NCBI GenBank assembly: GCA_025084515.1
Contig: JAJAGP010000016.1
Span: forward strand, 186,001 to 250,000
Direction: 5' to 3'
Origin: Ancistrus triradiatus
Lineage: Eukaryota > Chordata > Actinopteri > Siluriformes > Loricariidae
DNA length: 64,000 nucleotides
The translations under genes and the position numbers were made by a program. Below, one piece after another: positions 13,401 to 27,900 of the stretch (positions are counted from its first letter, which is position 1; each line of letters begins with the position of its first letter). The notes beneath the pieces are model-generated. The model did not search any database, was not told the DNA's origin, and was given only the letters and a program-made list of their open reading frames with translations.

Positions 13401-15938
13401 AATAACAAAAGTTCAACTCAATACTTTGTAACATAACCTTTGTTGGCAATGACAGAGGTAAAACGTTTCCTGTAAGTCTTCACCAGGTTTGCACACACTG
13501 TAGCTGGTATTTTGGCCCATTCCTCCATGCAGATCTCCTCTAGAGCAGTGATGTTTTGGGGCAACACGGACTTTCAACTCCCTCCACAAATTTTCTATGG
13601 GGCTGAGGCCTGGAGACTGGCTAGGCCACTCCAGGACCTCGAAATGCTTTTTATGGAGCCACGCCTTCATTGCCCGAGCGGTGTGTTTGGGATCATTGTC
13701 ATGCTGGAAGACCCAGCCACGTTCCATCTTCAATGCTCTCACTGATGGAAGGAGGTTTTGGCTTAAAATCTCACGATACATGGCCCCGTCCATTCTTCCC
13801 TTAACATGGATCAGTCGTCCTGTCACCTCTGCAGAAAAACAGCCCCAAAGCATGATGTTTCCACCCCCATGCTTCACAGTAAGTATGGTGCAACTCAGCA
13901 ACAAAGAAACATGACAAGTTGAGTTTTTTCCCAAAAAGTTCTATTTTGGTTTCATCTGACCACATGATATTCTCCCAATCCTCTTCTGGATCATCCATAT
14001 GCTCTCTGGCAAACTTCAGATGGGCCTGGACATGTACTGGCTTAAGCAGGGGGACACGCCTGGCACTGCAGGATCTGAGTCCCTCTCGGTGTAGTGTGTT
14101 ACTGATGGTAGCCTTTGTTACTTTGGTCCCAGCTCTCTGCAGGTCATTCATCAGGTCCCTCCGTGTAGTTCTGGGGATTTTTTTGCTCACTGTTCTCATG
14201 ATCATTTTGACCCCATGGGATGAGATCTTGCATGGAGCTTGCATGGATCTTGCATGGATCTTGCATGGAGCCCCAAATCGAGGGAGATTATCAGTGTATC
14301 AGTATGTCTTCCATTTTCTTACAATTGCTCCCACAGTTGATTTATTCACACCAACGTGCTTGCCTATTGTAGATTCACTCTTCCCAGCCTGGTGCAGGTC
14401 TACAATTTTCTTCCTGGTGTCCTTCAACAGCTCTTTGGTCTTGGCTATGGTTGAGTTTGGAGTCTGACTGTTTGAGGCTGTGGACAGGTGTCTTTTATAC
14501 AGATAATGAGGTCAAACAGGTGCCATTAATACAGGTAACGAGTGGAGGACAGGAGAGCTTCCTATAGAAGAAGTTACAGGTCTGTGAGAGCCAGAAATCT
14601 TGCTTGTTTGTGGGTGACCAAATACTTATTTTCCACCATGATTTATGATTAAATTCTTTAAAAATCCTACAATGTGATTTCCTGAAGCAATATTAGACCC
14701 CTGAAGCAAAAGGAAATCATTGAACTACCAAAGGCATCAGTTATATTAGCGTAAACAAAATTAATGCAATTAACAAAAATTCTTTACACCGACATTAATG
14801 TTAAGTCGCTTAATCTATTTAGTGTTTAACAGGCTCATTTTTTATGCACAGTTGTGCCCCTTCGACTGACTGGCAAGCAAAGGGATACAATTGTGTCCCT
14901 CTAAATGCTGTGTATGCCCCAGTATGACAAATAGTCCAGAAATGTCCCTGTACAGACGTTTAGTTGCTGTGCTGAATTTCAAGAACTGGAAATGTAAACA
15001 AGCACTGTGATAAATATAGTGTCTCGTGATTCAACCTAAAAAATAAGTAATGATATGATGTTTTGCCATATCACCCCTACCTACTGCTCAGCTCTTATAA
15101 GCAGTAAAAGAGAGATTTCTGGTCAGTAAACATGGGTCCAACATTAGCACATCTCGGACTGGGTAGAGGGAGCTCAGGCATCTGCATTACCTCTAAATGT
15201 GTCTACGCCAATCTGGGAAGAGCCTTATATAATTTAGATTTATTGCACTTGCATTTTAAAAACATGTTGGCTACTCAGAAATACATTTTTAGTCGTAAGC
15301 CCGAACCCTAACCAAAGAAGGAGAAACATGTTTGCAAGAGCTCTGCGAGTAAAAATAATGTATTATTCTTTGAAAACATGCACTAATCAGCATATTATTG
15401 GTTCAAAATGTACATTGTGAATTAATAACAGCTGCACTTGTTTACTAAACTTGTTTAAACCGTTTTACCCCTACTTACCCTGGTCAGGGTCACAGTGGAA
15501 TGTCTGGAGCATAAGCCAAAATTCAGCGGGCACAGACAGGGCAGAGGTATAACCTGGACAGGACACCAGTCCAGTGAAGGGTTTCGAAAATGCGCCACCC
15601 AACATTAATGCAAGGCCCTCATTAACTGCCATTTCCAGCAGCTGGTTCTTATCAGTGAAGCACCAGAGCTACTGGGCCAACCAATTGCTTCATACATTTT
15701 GCACCATAGTAACTGCAAACACTTGATGAAAGTTCTACACATAAAGCTGATCTAAAGAAAGGAGAAGCTTCAGAAAAGCAACTTGAGGTCTACTTCAGAC
15801 CAGTTGGGTGTTGTAGCCCTGCACCCATATGAAATGATGAGATTATGTGAACCAGATAATTGTGTCCACAGATGTGGTTGCCCTCCCAAGAATTCCTGCT
15901 GCCTCTCAGATTTCCTCACCGTGTCAGAGTACCCTCAT

Positions 15939-15978
<40 letters not shown>

Positions 15979-18900
15979 ACACACACACACACACATACTT
16001 AACCTCAGCAGTCAGAAGGAAGTCAGCAGTCTTTCTGTTTTGTATTTACTTAAAATGCTTTTGCATTTTTTAAATGAACAAGACATATGACCCTGCAATG
16101 TTAACACTATGTTTTCATTTTATTTAGAGTACATTTGGTTCCCACAAAGCACTGAACTATTTGCATCCCCCACTCCCAACACACACATTGCTGATAGCCT
16201 CACACTCAACTCAATACTCTGTGAAAATCTGCTCTACACTTGTGACTGGTCTAAGGTATCCAAAAGGCCTGAGACCAGTAGTGAGAATGCTTCTAGGTTG
16301 AATTTTTCTAAAATTAAATAAAATGTTTTTTTTTTTCATTACCAATCATGAAAACAGCATAATAATTTGAGTGAAAAGCTGAATCTCATTTCAGAATTTT
16401 TTTTATTAGTTCATATGCTCCGAGCTGTCATGGACTCCACAAGTTTGTAAAATCTATCATTAATGATACCCCAGGATGATTCACAAAATTCAAAAACAGC
16501 ATCTTGTGATGTGACTGAATGCTCGGCTTTCTCTGTCTGCAATGGCCCCATAAAATGCTTGATGGTGTTTAAGTCAGGTGACTGTGGGGGAAAGTTAGCA
16601 CTCTTTGATCTAGACTTCAAGCAGACCCAGGTTTGACTCCAGACAGTGCCTTCTGGCTGGGTCAAGTGTCACATGCAGACATGATTGGCTGTGTCTTGCA
16701 GAGGGTAAGTCAGTCAGGGAATCATTCCTTGGTGCTGCAACAACAACCAATATACACCACCAAGCACTTTATTAGGACCACTGTTCTAATACTGGGGATT
16801 GCTTCCTTACTGTAGCCTGTTCACCTGTGCACCTACACATTCATGTAATTATCAATTCAGCCAATCATGTGGCAGCAGTTCAATGCATACAATCATGCAG
16901 ACACAGACTAGTGGTGTCAACTAATGTTCAAACTGGGGGGGGAAATATGATCACAGTGGTTTTGACCATGGCATGATGTTTGGAGCTACTGTGGTACTGT
17001 GGTAGCCTAGTGGGTAAGTACTGGCCTATGGACCAGAAGGTCCAGGGTTCAAATCCCACCTCTGCCAAGCTGCCACAGATGGCTCCTTGAGCAAGACCCT
17101 TAACCCACAATTGCTTGGATTGTAAGACTGTATCAATTGTAAGTCGCTCTGGATAAGGGCGTCTGCTAAATGCTGTAAATGTAAATGTAAGTGTACAATT
17201 GTGTTGAGCAAAAAGCATCAGATTTTACAACACATTGAACCTTAAACCAGATGGGCTACAACAGGGAGAATATGGCCAATAATGTTCCTAATCATGCTCA
17301 CTGAGCATATTTAACAGGGTGGAGACAGTCTGACTATCTAGTAGACTGGAAATTAACCGGCTCTGAAGTTTTGAGGGACCTCATCTTCCTCTAATAATAT
17401 TCATTATTTTGTGGAATTTAAATAGTGAGTCTTTTTAATGTAGCTCTGTGCTTCACTGTGGTTTTATATATAGCTTAAAGTCCTCAGCATGATAATGGAG
17501 CTATATTTTGTACTTGACAGAATCTGCTAAAGCACTAGAGAGAGGGCTGCCTGGACTAAGAGGCAATTTCTCACTCTGTCTTGTCTAATATTAATATTCT
17601 CTACAATGTAGAAATTGTAATTCCCCCGAGTACACTGGGAGGTTCTCAAATGCTTTTTATGACAAGCTGTTCATACATCCTGGATTTAAAAAAAAGTGGG
17701 ACAGGGATCAAGTGGAAAAACTAAGAGTTGGAGAATGTATGTGTGCAAAGTTTCGTGGACTAGTGAATGCTTCTATTTTTGGTATCAATTTCATAGTTAG
17801 ACTTCAACTTCTTTTAACTATGAGTCTTTAAAAGCCTTGAGGCCCCTTGGTGAGGTGTGTGTAACATACAGGAATTTGTGGAGGAGGAAATCAATAACTG
17901 CCATTTGGTAAAATTTAGTAGCCTTGAGGTATGAGCAAGGTAAGTTTTATAAGCGAGCAGACTTATTTTCAGAACAATTCCCTAAAGTAAATTCTACCAC
18001 CTTTCCTGAAATATTTTCCACTAGGCCTTTAATGGAAACATAAATGGAATTTTCCTTTTCACTTTTAAATGACTTACAAAGCTGCAAACTAAAATACTTC
18101 ACAAAAACAAATTATTTACAACGACAAAACCATTCATTTAACATGTGCCAAATTATTATATGATATTCTGATTTTACATGTTGGCTATGTAACTCAAACA
18201 ATTGCAGCCTATAAAAGATGTGCTTTCAATAATTCATTCCATAGTCCTGCACTGTGTGGGGTCACCTCTTTATATCCTCTATGGGGATGCAAAGATGAGA
18301 GGAGGAATTAAAGGAAGCAGTGAGGGCAGACATTCTGCTGTTTGCCACATGGGCTCTGCCTCCACATCTGCCACATTTATACACTTATTTATGACTTGAG
18401 CACATGCATGGGAGTATTAGAGGTGTGATTTGTGGAGACTTAAATATGCAGGGAAGTGTTTGAGGTTTTTGGGGGCTGAAAGAACTGGAAAAATAAAATT
18501 CAGTAATACAATCTATCATATTTGTGTCTGTGACTGAGGAAAGTAAAAGTTACAAAAGGACTGAAAAAGCTTTAGAAAGTTTTAAAACTATCTGAAAATG
18601 TGTAGTTAGTTAGAAACAGAGGACACTTTAAAGTCAGCTTAGTCTCACAATAAAACATAATGAGCTAGGTTAGCAGCGAAAAACAAATAGGCTCACATTA
18701 CGGAAGATTAGACTGGCAATTAAAACAGCAAAGTATTCGCATGACTTTGTGTTATGGTTTTACACCAATTCTTAACAACGCTATTTATATAATTTATGCG
18801 GCAGTAAAATCTTCACCACCATGGAGTACTGTATAGTATTGGCATCTGACCCACACAAAGAAATGCAACTAATCACATCTACTAATCACATTTAGGCTTT

Positions 18901-21900
18901 GTTCTCCTCAACAACCATCTACAGAAATGCACACTATTATTTCCTAGTATGAGTAGTTAAAGTATTAGGAACAGAACCATCAGACACAGAACCAAATCTC
19001 AAAAAATCTCTCCCTGTATGTGTGTCATAGTAAATGAGTTTATCTAAAATTTTTAATACTAAGAATGCATTAAGGCTCAAATGGCAAGACAGCCCGATTT
19101 TTTCCTATGACCTGGCTGGTTAAGTGGCAGGTGTACTACTTAGTGGACCCCACACGCCATCACTCATATGTACTAGCCAGGACTTCACTTATCTCATCCA
19201 AGTCTAGTCTGCTGTGATAAATTGGGGAAACTTCAGTGTGCCAAAGAATCCATCTTATTTAAGAAAGGCTTCTTTGTGAGCCTCACATAACTTTTATTAC
19301 GGGAAAATGGAAAATAATCAGATCATAGATCTAATGTTTGCCTGAAAACAAAATGTTACTGTGGTAACCAAGCTGAAAAATAAACAAGTCTACTATCTAT
19401 TAATATGCCACCTATTACAGTACTGATTACAGCAAACTGTTAAAAGGAGGTATGTACAGGAACTTCGGTCATGCTTGTACAGTAGGTATGAGTCAAAAGA
19501 AAAAAAGCAATTTAAATGCATTCCCTGAAGTATTTCCATTATTAGCAAGCCCCAAAGTTTCAGCAAGCAAATTACTGTTAAACATAAATCAACTGAATTA
19601 CGTGTACTTACTTGCTTAAACTAGACATATGCATGCACGGGCATGATAAGCTCCACCCCAATATTTACACTGGATTCCCCCAAAATTAAACAACCCCATT
19701 CATGTTTAATGGGGAAAGGAATATAAAGGTTTAAAGGAATATAAGATTTACCACTGATTGTGCAAATTCTCCTACTTATAAAGATGAGAGTGGTCTGTAA
19801 TTTTCATCATAGGTACACTTCAACTTATGAGAGACTAAATGAGAAATGGCCAAGACCAAAGAGCTGTCGAAGGACACCAGGAAGAAAATTGTAGACCTGC
19901 ACCAGGCTGGGAAGAGTGAATCTACAATAGGAAAGCAGGTTGATGTGAATAAATCAACTGTGGGAGCAACTGTAGGAAAATGGAAGACATACAACACCAT
20001 TGATAATCTTCCTTTATCTGGGGCCCCACGCAAGATCTCATCCTGTGGGGTCAAAATGATCATGAGAACAGTGAGCAAAAATCCCAGAACTACACGGAGG
20101 GACCTGATGAATGACCTGCAGAGAGCTGGGACCAAAGTAACAAAGGCTACCATCGGTTACACACTACGCCGAGAGGGCAAGGCGTGCCCCCCTGTTTAAG
20201 CCAGTACATGTCCAGGCCTGTCTGAAGTTTGCCAGAGAGCATATGGATGATCCAGAAGAGGATTGGGAGAATATTATGTGGTATAATATCAGGACTTTTT
20301 GGTAATAACTCAACTTGTCGTGTTTGGAGGAAGAAGAATGCTGAGTTGCATCCCAAGAACACCATACCTACTGTGAAGCATGGGGGTGGAAACATCATGC
20401 TTTGGGGCTGTTTTTCTGCAGAGGGACAGGATGACTGATCCGTGTTAAGGGAAGAATGAACAGGGCCATGTATCGTGAGATTTTAAGCCAAAACCTCCTT
20501 CCATCAGTGAGAGCATTGAAGATGGAACGTGGCTGGGTCTTCCAGCATGACAATGATCCCAAACACACCACTCGGGCAACGAAGTAGTGGCTCCGTAAAA
20601 AAGCATTTCAAGCTCCTGGAGTGGCCTAGCCAGGCTCCAGACCTCAAACCCTATAGAAAAATTTGTGGAGGGAGTTGAAAGTCTGTGTTGCCCCAAAAAA
20701 CATCACTGCTCTAGAGGAGATCTGCATGGAGGAATGGGCCAAAATACCAGCTACAGTGTGTGCCAACCTGGTGAATACTTACAGGAAATGTTTGACCTCT
20801 GTCATTGCCAACAAAGGTTATGTTACAAAGTATTGAGTTGAACTTTTGTTATTGACCAAATACTTTTTTTCCACCATGATTTACAATTATATTCTTTAAA
20901 AATCCTACAATGTTATTTCCTGGACTATTAACATTAATAATACAGTATAATGTCATGGTAATTTGTAATGCGATTGGCGCACTGTCTAGGGTTGGTCCTG
21001 CCTTGTTCTCTGTGTCACCGGCTAGGCACCGGCTCTCCTGCGACCCTGATTAGGATAAGCAGGTAAAGAAAATGAATGAATGAATGAATGAATGTAATGT
21101 TAATCAATTTAAATGATAATTTAAGAAACGCAGTGTGTCTTACATTTATTTTTACTTTTATTTAATTGCAGATAGTATGAAACCAAGATGTTTCCTGTTC
21201 TGTCTGTTCAACTTCACTTTGTTTGTTAATAAACATCCATTTCAGAATTTCAGGCCTGTAGTACTTTCCAAAAAAAAGTTGGATATGGCAGTTTAGGCCT
21301 AGTAATGAGGTAAAAAAAAAACTAAATAGTGATTTCAAACACGAGATATCAACAGGTGATCATAATCATGATTTGGTACAAAAGAAGTATCCACGAAAGG
21401 ACACTTTAAGGATCACAGATGGGCAGAGGAGCTCCAGAGGATCTGCTCCAGACATCAACAATTGTGTGAGACAATTATTAAAATGTTTAAAAACAATGTT
21501 CCACAAAGTAGGATTAGAAGGGATTTGCATATTTTTCCATCTGCGGTGCATATCATTAAACAATTCAGTGAACCTGGAGGTATTTCAGTGTGCAAAGAGT
21601 AAGAGCGCAAGCCTGACTTGAACTCTTGTTATCTCCAATAGCTCAGGTCAGCATTGAATCAAGAACTGTCATTCATCAATAGCTGATATAACCACACGGG
21701 CAAGGGATTACTTTGGCAAAACTTAGTCAAGCACTACAATACAGAGTTACATTCACAAATGCCAATTAAAACATTACTGAAAAAGAAGCCTTATGTAAAT
21801 CATGATCAGAAGCATTGACTTCTCTGGGCTCGGAGACATCTGGGATGGACCATCACACAGTTGAAACATGTCTTGAGTTCAGACAAATCAGTATTCCAGT

Positions 21901-24900
21901 ATTCCATCTTTTTGGAAGTAATGGACACCATGTGCTCTGGACCAAAGATGAAAAGGACCATCCAGATCAGCAAAAGCCAAAAGTCAGGGACTGTCACGAT
22001 ATGGGGTTGTCTCACTGCCCTTGGCAAAGGTCACTTACACTTCTGTGATGGCAGCATTAATGTAGAAAAGTACCATTGAGATTTTAGAGCAACATATGCT
22101 GCCTTCAATACAACATCTTTTCCATGGACATCCATGCATTTTTCAACAGACAATGCAAAACCAAATGCTGCACACAGTACAAAGGCATGGCTGCAGAAGA
22201 AGAGGTAATGGACGGGCCTGTCTGCAGTTCTGACCTGTCCCCAATAGAGAATGTATGGAGAATTTTGAAACGAAATATGGGACAATGACAACCTCGAACT
22301 GTTGCACATCTTAAGACAGGTTTGCAGGACTAATGGTACAAAATATCACCTGAAACACTTCATCACTTGGTAACGTCAGTGCCAAAACTTTCTTTTAAGT
22401 GTTGTGAGATAGAATGATAGAAAACTCTTTACTCTCCCAACATTTTTTGGAATGTGTTGCAGGCCTGAAATGCAAGAAAGGATATATATTAACAAATGAA
22501 ATGAAAAGATGGCCAGGCAAACCATCCTGGGTTCATACTGTATACAGTGAAATAAAAGTAAATGTAAGAAACAATGTGTTTTTTATTTATTTATTCATTT
22601 ATTGAGGCAGCACAGTGGTTGAGTCGCTAGCACTGTCGCCTCACAGCTCCTTGATCCCAGTTCAATTCCGACCCTTGGCTCCGCCTGTGTGGAGTTTCCA
22701 TGTTCTTCCTGTGTTCGTGTGAGTTTACTCCAGGTGTGTGTGTGTGAGAGACACAGGTTGGGCATATCTTGACCACTCTGCTCTCCTGCTCCACCCTCCA
22801 CACCTGCTGCTCCTAAACCATGATTGCCTCCCTCACTATATAAGCTCTGCTCTCTGTCTCACTCTTCACCAGTTTGTTAGTGTTATCATGTCTGGGATCA
22901 CTGCTTGGCTGCCTCTCTTCTAGAGTGGTTTTCTGTGTTGTTACTTCACATTGCTAAACTTTCTAGAATGTTCCTTATCCTGCTCCTGCATATCCTGTTC
23001 ATCCTGGTTTTGACTGTGCTTCATAAGTGTTTTTTGTGGATGCCTAGTGTAGTTACCTGTTGTTAGCCTGCTTCAATTTCTCCAGTCTCCCACATTTTAA
23101 GAGATAACACTGATATCTTGTTACAATGGCTCCTGTCAAGGGATATGACATATTAGGCAGCAAGATAACAGCTTTTGAAGTTGATATTAGCATTTAGTTG
23201 ATATTGGGCATTTTCCAAATTTTGCCAATTTATGATGGCCAGATGACTGGGTCAGAGCATCTCTCAAATGTGGTGTTCCAGTATACAGTGGTTAGTAACT
23301 TCCGAAGAAGGTCCAAGGACGGACAACCAGTGAACTGACGACAGGGTAATGGGCACCCAGGGCTTACTGAGGCATGTGGAGAGTGAAATCTAGGATGCCT
23401 GATATGATCCCACAAATTGCTGGAAAAGTTCCGTGGGATGTGGTGGACAAAAAAGTCTATGAAGGATCTATGAAGCTCACTTAGCAACTTATAGGAGTAG
23501 GTACTACAGGACACCTTAAGAGATCTTGTGGAATCCATACCTTTATAAATGCAATAAAGCAGCATCCAAAGGAAAAGAAAGTCACAAAAGAGTTCTTCAT
23601 ATCTCTGTAGCTTTTCATAGACAAAACTGAGATCAAATGGAAAGAAAAATGTAACTTTTACTCATGTCTACTGTTTCTCAGTTTTTCCTCCTGAGCAAAA
23701 AGACTCTAGTAATCTCACATCTCTTGTTGAGTATTCACAGAGATCTTAATAATGAATCCATTCTTACATTGTGCTCAGATCCGCCAGCATCCTGATCTCA
23801 TGTTTACCTCCTGCTGTGTAAAATCTGAGCTCTCAAGTTCTTTGGTTTAATGTAAAAAAAATGTATAATAACTACTATTTGTCAAATCTATAATTCGGTC
23901 CTACTAGCCCATTGTGTGAGTCTGCACGTAACAATGTTTTCTCATACAGTATTCTGTTTTGGGTGGTGCAGCATTCTAATAAGCTAGCCACCACTACAGA
24001 GACCCAGCTCTGAATCCTGGTGGTGCCTTCTGACAGGGTCTGGCATCACATGCAGACACAATTGGTTGTGCTTAATTGGTTTCACAGCTATTCACAGCTC
24101 AGAGATAAAAGCCGGTTGCTAGAAATAGCAGTTCCTGAGTTCAGATCCCAGGTTGTCTCCTTTGCAACAAAGTTGATAAGTAAGTGAAACTTAAAGGAGA
24201 ATTAACATTAAGTGTCCTGAGCTATAAAAGAGCAACCATTGAACACCAAAAACAACAAAAACTTTCTTTTGGGCATTTTCACTAGTGGTGTCAAATTTTG
24301 GCCCCCACTGTAAAAATGTATAGGCAAAAAATCCTAGCCTTTAGTGAACCCTTTAGAAGTTTTCTATATTTTTGCAAAGATATGCAAAAAACATAATCAG
24401 ATTTCCACAAAATCCTAAAAGTAGATAAAGAGAACCCAGTTAAACAAGTAAGACAAAAATATTATACTTGGTGATTTATTTTTTGAGCAAAATGATACAA
24501 TATTACATATTAGTAAGTGGAAAAAGTATGTGAACCACTCTAAGGTGAAATTAGAGTCAGGTGTTTTCAATCAATCAATGTGATGACAATCAGGTGTGGG
24601 TGGGCACCCTGTTTTATTTAAAGAACAGGGATCTATCAAAGTCTGCTCTTCACAACACATGTTTGTGGAAGTGTATCATGGAAAGAACAATGGAGATTTC
24701 TGAGGAGCTCAGAATAAGAGTTGTTGATGCTCATCAGGCTGGAAAAGGTTACAAAACCATCTCTAAAGAGTTTGGACTCCACCAATCCACAGTCAGACAG
24801 ATTGTGTACAAATGGAGGAAATTCAAGACCATTGTTACCCTCCCCAGGAGTGGTCGACCAACAAAGATCACTCCAAGAGCAAGGTGTGTAATAGTTGGCG

Positions 24901-27900
24901 AGGTCACAAAGGACCCCAGGGTAACTTCTAAGCAACTGAAGGCCTCTCTCACATTGGCTAATGTTAATGTTCATGAGTCCACCATCAGAAGAACACTGAA
25001 CAACAATGGTGTGCCATGGCAGGGCTGCAAGGAGAAAGTCACTGCTCTCCGAAAAGAACATTGCTGCTCGTTTGAAGTTTGCTAAAGATCATGTAGACAA
25101 GCCAGAAGGCTATTGGAAGAATGTTTTGTGGATGGATGACACCAAAAATAGTAATTCTGGGTTAAAAAAGGAAAGCGTTATGTTTGGAGAAAGGAAACAC
25201 TGCATTTCAGCATAAGAAAAACTTATCCCATCTGTGAAACATGGTGGTGGTAGTATCATGTTTGGGCCTGTTTGCTGCATCTGGGCCAGGACGACTTGCC
25301 ACCATGATGGAACAATTGAAACTCTGAATCTGATGATATCAGGGAATTCTAAAGGAACTGTCAGGACATCTGTCCATGAACTGAATCTCAAGAGAAAGGT
25401 GGGTCATGCAGCAAGACAACGCCCCCTAAGCACAACAAGCCGCTCTACTAAATAATGGTTAAAGAAGAAGAAGTTCAGTTGTTTTGGAATGGCCAAGTCA
25501 AAGTCCTGACCTTAATCCAATGGAATGTTTGTGGAGGACCTGAAGCGAGCAGCTAATGTGAGGAAACTCACCAACATCCCAGAGCTGAAGCTGTTCTGTA
25601 CGGAGGAATGGGCTAAAATTCCTCCAAGCCGGTGTGCAGGACTGATCAACAGTTACAGGAAACGTTTAGCTGCAGTTATTGCTGCACAGGGGGGTCACAC
25701 CAGATACTGAAAGCAAAGGTTCACATACTTTTGCCACTCAGTAATATGTAATATTGGATCATTTTCCTCAATAAATAAATGATCAAGTATAATATTTTTG
25801 TCTCATTTGTTTAACTGGGTTCTCTTTATCTACTTTTAGGACTCGTGTGAAAATCTGATGATGTTTTAGGTCATATTTATGCAGAAATATAGAAAATTCT
25901 AAAGGGTTCACAAACTTTCAAGCACCACTGTACATAAAATAATCACAGTTTGAACAATGGATTGCAATGGATTTATGTACACATCTGTGTATTTTTTTTT
26001 TCAGAATAATTTATTCTGAGTACAGGTGCAAAATGCTTATTATTTTTATGTGGTTGCTTATATGTATATGTAAACTTAAGATATCAAAGATTGAAAATGA
26101 AAATGTTACTACAGAGTGTATTACAGACTCAGGAAATTTCTGTAATACATCGGAGTTAAAAACAAACCATTTCCATTATCACAAGCATATTAATGGCCTT
26201 CCGATATTTTCACAACATGGTTATTGATTGTATTGATTGTTATGGATTTATCATCTACGCCGCCCAAGGAGGTTGGGTCCCTTTTTGAGTCTTGGTCCTC
26301 CCAAGGTTTCTTCCTCATAACACTTAGAAAGTTTTTCCTTGCCACTGTCGCCCTAGGCTTCCTCAATTTGGGATTGGACGTAGTTATTAGGAAATAATCT
26401 AAACTTGTAAAGTTGCTTTGAGACAATGCTCCACTGTAAAAAGCGCTATATAAATAGATCTGACTTGACTTATGCCATTGGACAGTCAATAAAGAGATGA
26501 GTCTGTAATCATATTTTTTGGACTTAAAAAGATTAAAAGCAAAATAATAAAAAAGCTTTAATTAAAAATAAATATGCTCATCTGTGAACCATGTAGGTAT
26601 CACATACCACTGTAAGTAAATATTTTATTTCACAGGACTATAAGCAGTGTGTCTTCTTCCATCATTAATTAATGGGCAAGAGAGCTTACAAAGATCCAAA
26701 GCTATCTATGAATAATGAATTTGCATTTGCTGCTGTCGTCTTTCACCATGAAGCCCAAAGTAATGTCTGTGCCAGTAAACCTTGTCATCATAAGGATGAA
26801 CATGAGATTAAACACAGGAATAATTGAGCTAATGTCAGCTACTCCACTGTACTGTCATTTTAAAGTCTAAGGTCTTAACAGGTTACTAGAGAAATGCTTC
26901 TAAATGTGTTATCACAGATGAAAATCAGTATAATGTTCCATAAAGCAAGTAACTTGTCTTTTCTTGGGATTGATATTCAGCATCCAGGGTGTATAGGTCT
27001 AAAATAAAACAACTTTATCAAAAAATGTCTTTGCAATGTTGTTTTGCAAGAGGGGATTCCAAGTCCATTGCTGTCTATTGAGTAGAAGATCTAACCATTC
27101 ATTTGTTTTTATACCTGCTTAATCCAATTCAGGGCAATGGGCATCCAGAGCCAATCTATCACATGGCACATACACACACACTCACACTGGGACACTTTAG
27201 AGACCAAGTGAACTAATACAGTGGTACCTCGGTTCTCGTCATTAATTCGTTCCTGAAGGCTTGTCGAGAACCAAGAACGACGAGCACTGAGAAAATTATT
27301 CCCATAAGGAATAATGTAAATTGAATGAATCCGTTCCAGACCCTCAGAAAATCCACATTGTATAAGGCATTATATGCAATAATGGAGTTGTATTGTACAG
27401 GTGCTCCTGATTTATGATGGGGATATGTTCTGGCAAATCCATCATTAAGGTAAGTGTATCATGAACTGAGAGGTTTAACAAGTGTTTGGTAGAGTGGTCT
27501 GTACTGTATCATGGCAAAGCCTTTGATAAGTAATGATAAGCAAGTTAATGTTTAAGACACTTACATTAACCTACAGTTGGCCAAAATCATTAACACAAAG
27601 CTTATTTTATAATAAAGTGTTGAAAAATCTCATGCAATTTAGTGAATAAAGGACTGAAAGTGAAAAGTAAAAGCAAAACAATTGGTGAACTCAAGGCGCT
27701 AGCATAGCTGCTAAGCTAACTGCAGACTGTTTTCTGAAGCATTACGTTCCTGTTTTGCTTTTGGTTGGCTCTTATAAACTAACCTTTTTACTACCCATGG
27801 AGACTTATTTGCATTGAGAATACAGAACTGTAGATGTAAAAATAAAGAAAAACTCGATAAACACAGTGCAGACCTTCTCTGAGCAAAGGCTATTGTGATA

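Larger units (their letters stand above)
13234..14690 (-). mobile_element. Tc1-like transposon, CAGTGGGGCAAAAAAGTATT family, copy A (one end lost)
   Basis: The left end CAGTGGGGCAAAAAAGTATT follows TA at 13232-13233. The transposase is on the minus strand. The other end stops near 14690 in AAATCCTACAATGTGATTTC, short of the outer inverted repeat. Two other copies of the family lie at 19746 and 36209. Confidence 0.88.

Noticed and set aside
13919..14467. 182-codon plus-strand frame
   Set aside because: Antisense shadow of the minus-strand Tc1 transposase copy A.
24636..25061. 141-codon minus-strand frame at 24.6-25.1 kb
   Set aside because: It is antisense to the Tc1 transposase, whose start and helix-turn-helix parts are clear on the plus strand.
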